A DNA stretch of 64,000 nt from Amedibacillus dolichus DSM 3991. GTDB taxonomy: Bacteria; Bacillota_I; Bacilli_A; Erysipelotrichales; Erysipelotrichaceae. The translations under genes and the position numbers were made by a program. Positions 8,432 to 19,478 of this stretch are shown piece by piece. The notes under the pieces were generated by a model. It searched no databases, was not told the DNA's origin, and worked only from the letters and a program-made list of their open reading frames with translations. Position 1 is the first letter of the stretch, and each line of letters opens with the position of its first letter. Where the stretch lies: assembly GCF_000154285.1 (NCBI RefSeq), contig NZ_DS483473.1:1-64000 (forward strand), read 5' to 3'.

Positions 8432-8436
8432 GCGTC

Positions 8437-8607
8437 TTAAGCGTCTGGCTCTTTGATGACAGTTATCTTCAAGTTGTCAACTTTAATCAATCTTTCTTGT
8501 CTGCATTTTGGACAATAAAGGGGATAATTCTCCAAAACAGTGTCCTTCCTAATTTTATTACGGGTTTTGCTCCCACAAACAGGACACAATATCCATTCGC
8601 ATTTCAT
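8437..8607 (-). CDS. Cysteine-rich KTR zinc-ribbon protein
   Basis: A 56-residue protein not usually called because of its length. It begins M-K-C-E-W-I-L-C-P-V-C-G-S-K-T-R and contains a second pair Y-C-P-K-C-R, giving a four-cysteine zinc ribbon, and ends I-K-E-P-D-A. The K-T-R motif after the first pair defines the family. Such proteins are regularly found directly downstream of ribosomal protection tetracycline resistance genes on Firmicutes elements; the function is unknown. ATG at 8610 directly precedes the chosen ATG and could be used instead. A strong terminator follows the stop. Confidence 0.75.
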   Translation of the reverse strand: MKCEWILCPVCGSKTRNKIRKDTVLENYPLYCPKCRQERLIKVDNLKITVIKEPDA

Positions 8608-8661
8608 CATAATTAGTCTCTAATCCTTTCAAATCTCATTTTATATGACTTTTGCAAGCTG

Positions 8662-10581
8662 TTAAGCTAACTTGTGGAACATATGCCGAACCTTATCTAT
8701 ACGGCTATTCGGGCGGCGGGGTTGGCAAATAAATTTACCAATAGCTGGCTGGTATCCTTTTAACTCTGTCAAGCAGACTCCCTGCCCATTTGTGAAATAA
8801 GTTAAATCGTTCCTGTATTCTTGAATACATCTAGCAGGGATTTCTCCTTTCAGAATGACCTCGTCATTCTTTATCTGAGTACTTACAATATCTGCACAAT
8901 ACCTTGGAGCATCATGATACGCCCGTGAGAGATATTCCTGCGGTGCATAAATTTCAAAGTGGAGATATGGCTCTAATAGTTCTGTCCCTGCTTTTTTTAA
9001 AGCCTGCTCCAATACGATAGGGGAAAGCAGCCGAAAGTCTGCGGGGGTACTTACAGGACTATAATACAATCCATATTCAAAACAGATTTTACAGTCTGTC
9101 ACTTTCCATCCATACAGCCCCTGCTCGCAGCCATAAAGAACCCCCTCCATAACCGCATTTTGGAACGATTGATTTAAATATCCAAGTGAAACTCTGCTTT
9201 CATACTGCACTCCGCTTCCAATAGGGAGCGGCTCTATGGACAACCCGACAGAAGCCCAGAAAGGATTTGGCGGGACTTCTATGTGGATGGTATATTCTGC
9301 TTTTCTAAGCGGTCTTTCCATATATATAACAGTAGGCTCTTTTATTTCTGCCTCCACATGATATTTTTCCTCAAGGATGGCACAAATGACTTCCATCTGC
9401 ACATTCCCCAAAAAAGAAAGTATAATCTCATGCGTTGTAGTATCCACATAATATTTTAAAAGAGGGTCGCCATCTGAAATTTCTGTAAGTGCCCCAAGCA
9501 ATATTTCCCGCTGTTCAGATTTCTTTACTGCAATCGTTGTTTGGAGCATAGGGAGAGGATTTTCAATAAATTTTCTCTGCGGCAACAGTATTTCGTTCCC
9601 CAAAATACTGTTTAGCTGCAAAACATCATTTGGTAAAATTACAATATCACCAGAGCAGGCTGTATCGGATGAATATAATTCACCGTTTGTCGGAACACAC
9701 ATCTCTGTGATTTTTATTTTCTCTTTTTCAGATATTCTAATAACATCCCTCAAATGCAATGTTCCGCTATATATACGCACATAAACAAAACGCCGCCTTT
9801 TCTCTGAATATTCAATCTTAAAAACCTGCCCGCATAGTTCAGATTGACCTTCAGGCGTTGATGAATAAAATTTACTGGCAATTACTTCTATAAGCTGCCG
9901 AATCCCCAGATTGTTTTTAGCGCTTCCGTGATAAACGGGAAATAACGTTCCGTTTTGGAATCTCCTGTTTTCTTCCTGTTCCAGTTCTGACATTTTAAAC
10001 GGTTTCCCTGACATATATTTCTCTAATAGTTCATCGTTTCCCATAATTACCGCATCCCACTGTTCCATATCGTCATTGTCCGTTACATTTATATGGGGAT
10101 GCTGCCCAACCTTTTGCTTCACTATAATTTCCGAAGAAAGCTTTGCTTTCATTTCCCGATATACCATTGGCAAATCAATCCCCTCTTGGTCAATTTTATT
10201 GATGAAAAAAATTGTCGGAATCTTCATTATCTGTAGTGCATGAAACAGTATACGGGTCTGTGCCTGTATGCCATCCTTTGCAGAAACTAATAATACTGCT
10301 CCGTCTAATACGGATAAAGAACGGTATACTTCCGCCAAAAAATCCATATGGCCTGGCGTATCTATAATGTTGACTTTTACATCCTCCCACTGAAAAGATG
10401 TCACTGCTGTCTGGATAGTGATTCCCCTTTGACGCTCCAAATTCATTGTATCTGTCCTTGTTGTGCCTTCATCTACGCTCCCTAGTTCTGCAATTGCACC
10501 ACTGGTATACAATAAACTTTCCGTTAATGTTGTCTTTCCTGCGTCAACGTGAGCCAGAATGCCTAAGTTAATTATTTTCAT
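8662..10581 (-). CDS. tet(O): Tetracycline resistance ribosomal protection protein Tet(O)
   Basis: A 639-residue EF-G-like GTPase that removes tetracycline from the ribosome. G1 is A-H-V-D-A-G-K-T (10-17), G3 D-T-P-G-H (74-78) and G4 N-K-I-D (128-131). The domain IV loop [10 protein letters not shown] and the C-terminal [15 protein letters not shown] are as in the family. From memory, long stretches from N- to C-terminus agree with Tet(O) and differ clearly from Tet(W) (for example I-N-L-G-I-L-A and T-S-F-Q-W-E-D-V-K). A mosaic with a short internal segment from a relative such as Tet(32) cannot be excluded by eye. The start follows GATAGGAGGAAAATCAC. Expression is probably induced through the leader upstream. 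Confidence 0.92.
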   Translation of the reverse strand: MKIINLGILAHVDAGKTTLTESLLYTSGAIAELGSVDEGTTRTDTMNLERQRGITIQTAVTSFQWEDVKVNIIDTPGHMDFLAEVYRSLSVLDGAVLLVSAKDGIQAQTRILFHALQIMKIPTIFFINKIDQEGIDLPMVYREMKAKLSSEIIVKQKVGQHPHINVTDNDDMEQWDAVIMGNDELLEKYMSGKPFKMSELEQEENRRFQNGTLFPVYHGSAKNNLGIRQLIEVIASKFYSSTPEGQSELCGQVFKIEYSEKRRRFVYVRIYSGTLHLRDVIRISEKEKIKITEMCVPTNGELYSSDTACSGDIVILPNDVLQLNSILGNEILLPQRKFIENPLPMLQTTIAVKKSEQREILLGALTEISDGDPLLKYYVDTTTHEIILSFLGNVQMEVICAILEEKYHVEAEIKEPTVIYMERPLRKAEYTIHIEVPPNPFWASVGLSIEPLPIGSGVQYESRVSLGYLNQSFQNAVMEGVLYGCEQGLYGWKVTDCKICFEYGLYYSPVSTPADFRLLSPIVLEQALKKAGTELLEPYLHFEIYAPQEYLSRAYHDAPRYCADIVSTQIKNDEVILKGEIPARCIQEYRNDLTYFTNGQGVCLTELKGYQPAIGKFICQPRRPNSRIDKVRHMFHKLA

Positions 10582-10607
10582 GTGATTTTCCTCCTATCAA
10601 CACCCAA

Positions 10608-10653
10608 AAAAGGGCATAAAAATACCCAGTGATAAATACTCCTATCACTGGGT
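10608..10653 (-). terminator. Attenuator terminator upstream of tet(O)
   Basis: Perfect 11-bp minus-strand stem ACCCAGTGATA/TATCACTGGGT with an 8-base loop, then ATTTTTATG. It lies 27 bases before the tet(O) start and matches the known tet(M)/tet(O) attenuator layout, in which slowed ribosomes on the leader peptide prevent termination. Confidence 0.8.
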
Positions 10654-10805
10654 AAATAACTCCAATAGCCCCAAAACACTTATATGTTTTCGGGCATATA
10701 AAATTACATGATAAAAGTATTCTTAAACTGGGTACAAAAAACTAAGCCCCATATTAAAAGTGAAACGGGACTGCTACTTTTTGTTCCCACTATCAAATTG
10801 ACAGT

Positions 10806-10829
10806 TTATTTAAGAATACCTTGCCGCAT
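10806..10829 (-). CDS. Leader peptide of tet(O) (M-R-Q-G-I-L-K)
   Basis: Seven codons, ATGCGGCAAGGTATTCTTAAATAA broken down as Met-Arg-Gln-Gly-Ile-Leu-Lys-stop, preceded by AAGGAGTTAATAAAT. It starts about 30 bases after the tet(O) promoter. The same peptide precedes tet genes on Tn916-like elements and is thought to couple translation in the presence of tetracycline to read-through of the attenuator. Confidence 0.7.
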   Translation of the reverse strand: MRQGILK

Positions 10830-10861
10830 ATTTATTAACTCCTTGTATAATACTGAATCTA

Positions 10862-10890
10862 ATTATATTCCTTAACCCTTTATTTGTCAA
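10862..10890 (-). promoter_or_regulatory. tet(O) promoter
   Basis: Consensus minus-strand TTGACA (10,885-10,890), 17-base spacer, TATAAT (10,862-10,867). It is followed by the leader peptide and attenuator. It is the strongest sigma-A-type promoter in the window. Confidence 0.85.
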
Positions 10891-10947
10891 GCTGACAAAC
10901 TAAAGCAGAAAAAGCGGCAGGATTTCCCCCTGCCACTAATCATCTGT

Positions 10948-11322
10948 TTATGCAAAAATAATTTCCTTTTCCACAATCTCCCTCGCACAAGCCCTTATGT
11001 TATTGAGGCATCCTGTCCATTCTAAGGCGTTTTCTGCCTTTAGCTGTTCCGTTATGCCCTGTGCCTGTTTCATACCCTCTATGAGCCTTTCAAAGCGTTC
11101 CTGTGCCTGTCTGTTGATGTCGGCAAGGTAGGCGTTTAGCCTGCCGCTTGTAAGAAGATTGGTGTATGTAACTTTACGGTACTGTTTTAGATAATCTAAA
11201 TGCCGTTGCCCCCAGATGCCTATTGCCTGTTCTTCTTCGGCGGGTACAGTTAAGCACGGTATCAAATAATCCCCTTGCCTTTCGTATTTGCCGCCCAGTT
11301 CCTCAAATAATGATTTTGCCAT
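10948..11322 (-). CDS. TnpV-family element protein
   Basis: A 124-residue protein of the TnpV family, named from Tn4451, whose role is not established. The family pattern is visible: G-D-Y-L-I-P-C-L near residue 17, then Y-L-K-Q-Y-R-K near 44, L-Y/L-A-D-I-N-R-Q-A-Q-E-R near 67, and an ending with W-x-x-x-x-N-N-I-x-x-x-A-R-E-I-V. It is the last gene before the right end of element 1 and starts within the fused tail of the interrupted helicase. Two other TnpV relatives are in the window, one in element 2 (42,463) and one overprinted in the ICE helicase (18,055). Confidence 0.8.
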   Translation of the reverse strand: MAKSLFEELGGKYERQGDYLIPCLTVPAEEEQAIGIWGQRHLDYLKQYRKVTYTNLLTSGRLNAYLADINRQAQERFERLIEGMKQAQGITEQLKAENALEWTGCLNNIRACAREIVEKEIIFA

Positions 11323-11352
11323 TGTCTGTTACCTCCACATTCTTTTTTATTT

Positions 11353-11377
11353 TGAATGTCCGCAAAATCCGTCCTAC
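11353..11377 (-). repeat. Right terminal inverted repeat of element 1
   Basis: Minus strand begins GTAGGACGGATTTTGCGGAC and is the imperfect inverse of 380-405. It adjoins the GA core at 11,379-11,380. Confidence 0.6.
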
Positions 11378-14300
11378 ATCTCCGGGTCTCCACGGACAAT
11401 CCAGATCATGAAGTGCCACCAGACGGTCCTGCACATTGGTGCCTGCGCCCATCTTGGCGGTGCTGCCCAAAAGGACACGAACCTGACCGGTACGGACTTT
11501 AGAGAACAGCTCCTTTTTCCGCACTTCGGTATTGGCTTCATGGATAAAAGCGATCTGGTCGGCAGGCATCCCCTGAGCAATGAGTTTCTGACGAATATCG
11601 TCATATACCGTAAAGGTCGGTTCCTGTTCCGGCAGAGGCACAGCGCCTTCCAATGCGTGAAGCAGTGGATTATCCAGCGTTTTCGCCGCCTTGCTTGCAG
11701 GAGCTTTGGCCTGTGGTGTAGAAATGTCGCAGAACACCAGCTGGGTCAGCTTGTCAGCTTTGCCGTCCCGCCAGATCTGCATGATGTTGTCCACACACTG
11801 ATTGACCTTTGTGCCAGGTTCGTCCGGCAGCATCTGGTTGACGATCCTCTGGTCAAGCCCCAACTTACGGCCATCCGAGGTAATCTTGAGCATGTTATCC
11901 TGGGACGGGTCAACAGTTCCGCTGTGTACCAGCGATGCGCGCTCCGAAAGGGTCTTGACCATTTCCTGCTGATGTTCGGTGGGCTGCGCCACGATGTTGT
12001 GGTACTCCACTTCCGGGGTAGGGAGATTTAACTGGTCGGCAGTCTTAATGTCCGCCACTTCTTTGAACAGGTTCATCAGCTCCGGCAGATTAAAGAACTT
12101 GCTGAATCTCGTTCTTGCCCGGTATCCGGTGCCTTCCGGTGCCAGCTCCAATGCTGTGACGGTCTCCCCAAATCGGGAAGCCCAGCAGTCGAAGTGGGTC
12201 ATGTTCAGTTCTTGCAGGCGTTCATATTGAAGATAACGCTGCATGGTGTAAAGCTCGGTCATGGAGTTGCTGACCGGTGTACCGGTGGCAAAGATCACGC
12301 CACGGTTTCCGGTGATCTCATCCATATAGCGGCACTTGGCAAACATATCGGAGGATTTCTGCGCGTCCGATGTGGAAAGACCAGCCACATTCCGCATTTT
12401 TGTGTATAAAAACAGGTTCTTGTAGTTGTGGGCCTCGTCCACAAACAGCCGGTCCACACCCAGCTGCTCAAAAGTTACCACATCATCTTTTCGCCCCTCG
12501 GCTTGCAGCTTTTCCAGTCTGGCTTCCAGAGACTTTCTGGTACGCTCCAGCTGCTTGACGGTAAAACGCTCGCCGCCGCTGGCCTGCACCTCTGCGATAC
12601 CCTCGGTGATCTCGTCGATCTGCTCATAGAGAAGCCGTTCCTGACGCTCCCGGCTGATGGGGATACGCTCAAACTGGCTGTGTCCCATGATGATGGCGTC
12701 GTAGTCACCGGTCGCAATACGGGCGCAGAACTTCTTGCGGTTATGGGTCTCAAAGTCCTTTTTGGTTGTGACTAAGATGTTGGCAGAAGGATAGAGGCGC
12801 AGAAACTCCGATGCCCACTGCTCAGTCAGGTGGTTGGGAACCACAAAGAGAGATTTCTGGCACAGTCCCAGGCGTTTGGCTTCCATCGCAGCGGCCACCA
12901 TCTCAAAAGTTTTGCCTGCGCCTACTTCATGTGCCAACAGGGTATTTCCTCCATACAGCACATGGGCAATGGCGCTTTTCTGGTGTTCCCGCAGGGTAAT
13001 GGCCGGGTTCATGCCCCCAAAAGTGATATGGCTTCCATCATATTCGCGGGGACGGGTAGAGTTCATTTCTTCGTTGTACTGACGCACCAAAGTCTGGCGG
13101 CGCTCCGGGTCTCTCCAGATCCAGTCCCTAAAGGCTTCCCGGATCGCCTGCTGTTTTTGAGCCGCCAGGGTGGTCTCCTTGGCGTTCAGCACGCGGCGCT
13201 CTTTTCCGTCTGCGTCCTCTATGGTGTCATAGATGCGGACATCCCGCAGGTTCAGGCTGTCCTCTAAAATCTTGTAGGCATTGGCACGACTGGTCCCATA
13301 GGTGGTATAAGCTGCCACATCGTTGTAGGATACAGAAGATTTCCCCTTGATCTGCCATTCAGCGGTAAAGGACGAATAGTTGACCTCGATACTGCGCTGG
13401 AGATAAAACGGGGTGTTGAAGGTCTCGTACATAAACTGCTGGATGTACTCTTTGTCGATCCAGGTAGCGCCCAGACGCACCTCAATCTCCGACGCATCCA
13501 GGTCTTTGGGCTGGGCGGCGGTAAGAGCTTCCACATTGACTGCATAAACCGGGTCCTGCTGTGCCGCCCGCTGCGCCTGACGCAGTTTGCGGCGTACATT
13601 GCCAGAGAGGTATTCATCAGCAGTCACATAATGGGGCGTTCCGTCCTGCTCCAACTGTCCCGGTATACGGAAGATGACGCCTTGCAGCTCTCCGGCCAGT
13701 TCTTCTTTTGTTTTTCCGGTAAGCTGGCTCATATAGTCCATATCCACGCAGGCTTTTTCCGAGATGGACACCGCCAGTGCTTCACTTGCCGTATCCACCA
13801 CAGCCACCGCCTGATGGGGCTTGATGGTCCGTTTGGTGAACATATCTGCCTTGCGTTCCAGCTTTCCGTCCTCGTCGATGACTTCCAGCGCACAGAGCAG
13901 GTAATAGGAAGAATCATCTGCATAGGCCAGTCGGTTTGCACGGTCATTGATAAGGCCATATTTTTCAGAAAAGCTGTCATACAGGCTGTTCAGTTCCGCC
14001 TGCTTTTGGGTAATGGTGCTGTCCGGAACCGCTGCATCCATCTGAAGGTCGATCAGTTCCTGCACACAATCACGCAGTCCCACAAGACCTTTTACGCGGG
14101 CTTCTGCGGTGGTGTTGAGATCCGGGCGCACCATGCGGCTGTTTTCCCGGTAGTACACCTGCCCGTCTACAATGGCATAGGAATAGTTCTTCACATTAGG
14201 ATCGGCAGGAATGAAGGTGTCAATGGCTTCGCCTTCGCCCAGCTCCGGCAGCTCTGCCTCCTGATAAGTGCCATGAATGTACTTCACAGCATCATGCAGC

Positions 14301-17300
14301 TGGTCGGAAAGCTTCAGTCCCTCGATGGGGTTCACGGTGTAGTCCATACCATGTGCAGTGCTTACCGGCTCCTGTCTGCCCAGCACCATTTCCGGATGGT
14401 CGATAAAATACCGGTTGATGGTAAACCCGTCCTCCGTCTGTCCGGTCTGGGTCCATTCCGGCACGATGTCCAACGGGTGGTCCCGCTTTTGGAAGAAGAT
14501 GATGTCCGATACCACCTCGGCACCGGCATTCTTTTTGAACGCGTCATTCGGCAGACGGATAGCTCCCAGCAGCTCAGCACGCTGGGCAAGATATCGGCGC
14601 ACGGTGGAATCCTTGGCGTCCATGGTATATCGAGAGGTCACAAAAGCTACCACACCGCCGGGACGCACCTGGTCCAGTGCTTTGGCAAAAAAATAGTTAT
14701 GAATACTGAAATTCAACTTGTTGTAGGCTTTGTCGTTGACCTGATACTGACCGAACGGCACATTGCCGATGGCAAGGTCAAAGAAGTCACGCCTGTCGGT
14801 GGTCTCAAAGCCGCCTACTGTGATGTCCGCCTTGGGATAGAGCTGCTTTGCGATGTGCCCGGAAACAGGGTCCAGCTCCACGCCGTACAGACGGCTGTTT
14901 CGCATTTTCTCCGGCAGCATACCAAAGAAATTGCCCACACCCATAGACGGCTCCAGAATATTTCCGGTCTCAAATCCCATACGGTCCACCGCTTCATAGA
15001 TGGCCTGAATGACCGTAGGGCTGGTGTAATGGGCGTTGAGGGTAGAGCTTCTGGCGGCGGCATATTCCTCCGGGGTCAGCAGTTCTTTTAGCTGGGCATA
15101 CTCTAAAGCCCATGCCGGTTTCTCCGGGTCAAACGCATCAGAGAGACCGCCCCAGCCCACGTATCGAGAAAGAACCTCCTGCTGTTCGGGGCTCGCCTGC
15201 TGTCCGGCAGCTTCCAGCTCTTTCAGCAAACGAATCGCATTGACATTTGCCTGGAACTTGGCTTTCGGACCGCCTTCGCCCAAATGCTCATCGGTAATGC
15301 GAAAGTTTTTTGCATTGCGGCGCAGGTTAGCCTTGTATTCCTCATAGGAGGCTTTCTCGGCAGCTTTGGCATTGGGGAAGGTCTGCCACTGGCCATTGAC
15401 CTGAATGGAAACCGGGTGTTCGTCCAGCACTTCCTCAAAGGTTTTCTCCGGCTCAGTCACAGGGGCTGGTGGCTCCGGCTCCTCGATATGCAGTCGTTCC
15501 ACCACCACATCATAAGGCAGATTGTTCTTATCGCCCGGATAGACGGCCATGGTCTCGGAATGGAAGGTTGGGGATTCGGTAGCCGGTTGGGGCTGTTCCT
15601 GTCCAAAACCGTCCTGCTGACGGGCATACATCCCGCGCAGCAAAGGCGCAACCTCATCCCAGCGGAAATACAGCATAGCCAGACGCTTTTCCTCTGCATC
15701 CATGACTTCCAGTTCTATGCCCTGTGCCGTGGTACGGTAATCGGCAATATCGCCGGTCTCCAGATTCAGTGTCTCGATCTCACCGGAATAGGCTCTGCTC
15801 AGCCAGTAGGCAATCTCGCTGTTGCTCCTGCCGGATTGCAGCAGCGTGGAAATCTTCTTTTTATCCGCTTCATCCATCAGTCCATGAGCCAATACATCCC
15901 GCAAGTCCTGATCTGCCTTGTCCGGGTCAGTAGGAAGAAACTCGGTATAGTAAGCATTGCGGCGGTCTGCCCGAAGCAGCTGCTCGAACTGTTCTTTGCG
16001 CTCTGCCCGGTAGATGGGATATACCATCCCGGTGGGCAGAAGCTGTACGGTGTCCTCACGCAGCTCGGTGATCTGATAGGCGTCATCCTCGATATACACG
16101 GTATCGCCCACGGCATAGACCAGGGCAGCAGGGTCATAGGATGTTCTTTGCGGAGTTGGGCGGCGAACTGCATCATATTCCTCATCGGAAATAGCAACTT
16201 CGGAAGTCTGCTCTGTCTCAGCAGCTGCGATCTGCTCTACATCCGACATCACCTGTTGGATAAACGGATCATTGTCCAGTTTTTCCGGGTCTGCCACCTG
16301 GCCGTTGACAATCCCTCTTTCCTCCAGAGCTTCCCGGATGGCGATTGGGTCGATGTCGTCAAAACGGTCCTGTTCTTCTTCGGTATAGAACCGGTCCTCC
16401 TGAATGAGCTGGGCAAGCCTGCGCTGTACCTTCGGCCAGGGCAGCTGCGTTTCCTCCGGGCTGCCGGCACGGACAACGAACAGGCTGTTGCTGTTACTGC
16501 CGCCGTATTCCTGAGCCAGCCATGCGGCGGTATCTTTTTCTCTTGCATGGTCTTTCATATAGCGGACAACAGCGTGTTTACTCTCGATATTGCCGTTCCA
16601 TGCACAAAGGGCAGTATCAATATCTTCCTGAGAAAGAGGGCGCAGAAGCTCATGGAGCTTTGGATAGGTCTCGTCGATCACTTCCCGGTGTAAACGCTGA
16701 CGGAACTCCGGCACATCCGAATAGAGTCGGATCAGCTCCATATCCTTAGAACCAAGGACTGCACGGCGCACAGCGGCATTACCTTCGATGACAGCATTTT
16801 CACGGTCAGAATGCCCGCAGGCATTGCGGTATGCGGCATCCTCGGAAATAGCGGCAGTCACCACAGGCTTATACTGCTCAAACTGCTCCCCAAGGGTAGG
16901 CTTTGGTGTTTCTTCATCCATCTCCGGCTGCTGGGCTTGAATGGCATCTTCTTCGGCCAGTTCCTGTTCAGACTGGATCTTGTCATACTGTGCCTGTTCC
17001 TGTTCGGTAAGATAGCGGTCTTTCTGGACAAGTGAGGTAATGCGCTTGGCAACCTTTTCCCAGTTCAAGTGAACATCCGGGCAGTCCTGCTTTTTATAGT
17101 GCAGTCCTTTCCCATCGTGATCTTCGCCGCTGTGTGTTGCGCCGGACAGGGCATGAGAGCGTCCGCCAATGCCATACTCGTCTTTGAGGAATCTCACTTT
17201 CTCCTTATCCGTATGGTTTGCCATGAAGAACGCATAGATACGGCCTTTTCCTCCGGCGAAACTGCTGCCGCCGGTCATAGCGGCGTCGATCTCATCCTCG

Positions 17301-18054
17301 GTAATGAAGTGCTGAACGGTTGGCACTTGGGAAAGGTCTGAAGAAAAGGTCCTGCGTGGCAGGTTAAGGTCCTTCAGGTTCTCCCAGATCTCCCTTGGTC
17401 TGTGATAGTGAAAACGCAACAGGTCACGATCCTGCTGATAGGCAGTCCAGAAGGCGGCGTATTCTTCCTTGAGTGTCTGGCGGAAAGCCGGGTCACTCAG
17501 CTGCTCCGTCAGGCGGCGGGTCTCCTCTGGGAAACCATTGCCTTTGATCTCTGACAGGCAGGACAAATATCCGGCTTTTCTGGCGTCCTCGCTGAGATCG
17601 TGATACAGATGCCAGAGCTTTTCCGAGAGAAGGGAGCGTTCATAGCCTGCCGCTTCTGCAAGCTCCACATTGGAGGCAAACTGACCACTTTTCAAAAGCT
17701 CCCCGATACGCTCTGCGGCACTCTCCCAGGAAATGACCTGGGCAGACCTGTCATAACGGACAGACTTCCCGTGGGAAAGATGGATACCATCCTCGGCATA
17801 CCATGCACTCACACTGCCAAGGCCGTTACCGCCGTGATACAGCGTTTTCAGTATCTCGGCAATCTCAGCGGTGGTTTTCTGCTTTTCAAAGGCTGCAACC
17901 ACACGCTCTCTCTGACGATCTGTATTGCCTCCCAAACGCAGCACATGGTCAATATCATTTTGGGCAAAAGAAAAAGCAGAGGATGTATGCGCTACATTCT
18001 CTGCTTCATCTATGGATTGGATCTGCTCCGCTTCGGAGAGGAACAGGTTTAGGG

Positions 18055-18411
18055 TCAGCTGTTGATAAGCTCCGCCATCAGGATCTCCTCTGCCTGGGCT
18101 TTGCAGGTGTTCATCAGCCCCACCCACTTCATGGGATCGCTGGCTTTCAGTTCCTCGGTGGCTCCCGCTTCTTTCGCCAGCTGGGGCATCATCTGCTCCA
18201 GTCTGCTCTGGGCGGTCTCGTCGATCTCCAGAAGGTGCTGGTACAACTTCTCGCTCAGCAGCATCTGGTTGTAGAGGATGGGACGATGTTCCTTCAGGTA
18301 GGTTTTCCTCATCCTGCCGTACTTGCCCAGGGGTTTCGACCGCTGCTGGCTCAGCTTCAGGTCGGGAATCTGATAGTCTCCGTTCTGGATGTAGGTCATG
18401 GGATTGTTCAT
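18055..18411 (-). CDS. TnpV-family protein overprinted inside the ICE helicase gene
   Basis: A 118-residue protein in a different minus-strand frame from the helicase gene that contains it. It starts M-N-N-P-M-T-Y-I-Q-N-G-D-Y-Q-I-P-D-L-K-L and keeps the family features: G-K-Y-G-R-M-R-K-T-Y-L near residue 32, and a final helix with W-V-G-L-M-N-T-C-K-A-Q-A-E-E-I. An AAAGGAG site lies 9 bases before its ATG. In the helicase frame the same bases encode residues 258-376, a Pro/Arg/Gly/Glu-rich stretch that looks like an unstructured linker. Both frames are fully open, so this reads as a true overlapping gene. Confidence 0.75.
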   Translation of the reverse strand: MNNPMTYIQNGDYQIPDLKLSQQRSKPLGKYGRMRKTYLKEHRPILYNQMLLSEKLYQHLLEIDETAQSRLEQMMPQLAKEAGATEELKASDPMKWVGLMNTCKAQAEEILMAELINS

Positions 18412-19261
18412 CTTGCTTGCTCCTTTCTTGGTTGGCTTCGCGCTCTGCATTTCGGACGGTAACGCCGATCTGCCGCAGCACCTGCTGGTTAATCTGACTG
18501 ACCGCTGTTCCCAGCGCCCCGATAGTTGCCGGGGTATTGAAATCAAAGATCGCCATGAAATCTTCGTGGTCGAAGTAGCGTTCTGGTTCCAGTCCACAGC
18601 GGGACATCAAAGCGTAAGTGATACTGACGGTGGCTGCTGCCTTGAACTGTACTCCGATGTTAAACTCATCATATTCCTCCAAAAAGGAACCGTCAACGAT
18701 ATAGAAGAAGTCCTGCTGATGCTCCGTCCAGTATTCCTCAGCCAGTTTTCCGGCTACCTCCGTGAGCTGTCCGGCAAGGTCATCACCGGAAACATCATAG
18801 GTGCGCTCAAGCATGGCCTGCACGGAATCCAGATGGCGCTTCTCCAGCTGCCACAGCCAGGGAGTGCGGGAATGTTCACGGGTTCCGGTGTCGGAAATGT
18901 CAAAGACATAACGCAGGCGAGGTCTGTCCCCGGAATCGTCCACCAGAGCAATCCCTTTGGAACCGCGCCTTACATACCGGCCCATCTTTTCATTCCACAA
19001 ATCGTACTCCGCACAGGCGATGGCGTCCGGTCGCTGGGCATAGATCATCAGCTGCTCATGGAACGGGTACTTGTAAAGGCGGGAAGCAGTAGTGAGAAAC
19101 CCTGCCCATTCCTGCCAACTCCCCGTGAGCTGCGTTGTCACCTTCTCCGCCATCTGTGCATATAGTTCAGCTTTGGTTGGCATAGTGTCCTGTCCTCCTT
19201 TCGGTTTTGGGGTAAAGAGGTGGGGTGGCATATTGCCACCCCATCCCTGCGATTATGGTGT

Positions 19262-19477
19262 TTACTGGTCAAAATCCGGATACAACTCCAGCTCGGCAAA
19301 CTCGGCATCACTCATGGCCTGGAGATTGCCCAGTGCGCTGTCTGTCAACTCCCGCAGCTCGGTTTCCTCCGGGGCCAGCTCGCCGCGCATCTCACGCAGG
19401 CTGTCGATCAGTCCGGTGCGGCTGCCGGTATTGTAAATGCACATCAGGTTCATTTCCTCAAAAGTAAAGTTTCCCAT
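19262..19477 (-). CDS. Transposon-transfer assisting protein (TTRAP family)
   Basis: A 71-residue acidic helical protein with the family pattern: F-E-E-M-N-L-M-C-I-Y-N-T-G-S-R, L-R-E-M, an E-x-E-L-R-E-L helix and a final M-S-D-A-E-F-A-E-L-E-L. The family is found on conjugative elements between the CHC2/YodL gene and the large helicase, and is believed to help transfer; its mechanism is unknown. The start M-G-N-F-T-F at 19,477 follows AAGGGAGATTTGAT, directly after the stop of the upstream gene. Confidence 0.85.
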   Translation of the reverse strand: MGNFTFEEMNLMCIYNTGSRTGLIDSLREMRGELAPEETELRELTDSALGNLQAMSDAEFAELELYPDFDQ

Positions 19478-19478
19478 A

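Larger units (their letters stand above)
377..11380. mobile_element. Mobilizable element 1 carrying tet(O), inserted in the ICE SNF2 helicase gene
   Basis: The element is bounded by a GA dinucleotide (TC on the plus strand) at 377-378 and 11,379-11,380, flanked by imperfect terminal inverted repeats. GA targets are established for TnpX/TndX-type large serine recombinases (Tn4451, Tn5397). Its cargo reads as one module: recombinase, PC4-like protein, ParB, MobV relaxase with oriT, RepA-like ATPase, sigma-like genes, KTR protein, tet(O), TnpV. All genes run on the minus strand, parallel to the ICE. Excision at GA restores the helicase reading frame exactly, which is strong internal evidence for these ends. 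Serine-recombinase elements in SNF2 genes of ICEs have been reported in streptococci; this one carries a resistance gene. Confidence 0.9.
11303..19183 (-). pseudogene. Giant ArdC/N6-methyltransferase/SNF2 helicase of the ICE, 5' segment (interrupted by element 1)
   Basis: About 2,600 native residues, then 26 foreign ones from the element. An N-terminal ArdC-like region (to about 250) is followed by a low-complexity linker, LPD-type modules, an adenine methyltransferase core (I-L-E-P-S-M-G-V-G-N-F near 1405; I-G-N-V-P-F-G near 1470, an NPPF variant), and SNF2 motifs H-E-V-G-A-G-K-T near 2085, V-D-E-A-H-N-Y near 2249 and A-T-G-T-P near 2297. The native frame ends at W-R-P-G-D (11,379) and resumes at 378. 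Motif VI is thus removed, so helicase activity is probably lost. The start at 19,183 follows AAAGGAGGACAGG. Such proteins are thought to protect or process transferred DNA. Confidence 0.88.

Noticed and set aside
8662-10581. tet(W) as the identity of the resistance gene
   Set aside because: Residues known to differ between Tet(W) and Tet(O) follow Tet(O) near the N-terminus, middle and C-terminus, though a short mosaic segment is not excluded.
13631-15091. Long plus-strand open frame opposite the giant helicase (486 codons)
   Set aside because: It is antisense to an obviously conserved gene, with biased composition (His/Arg-rich) and no recognisable domain.
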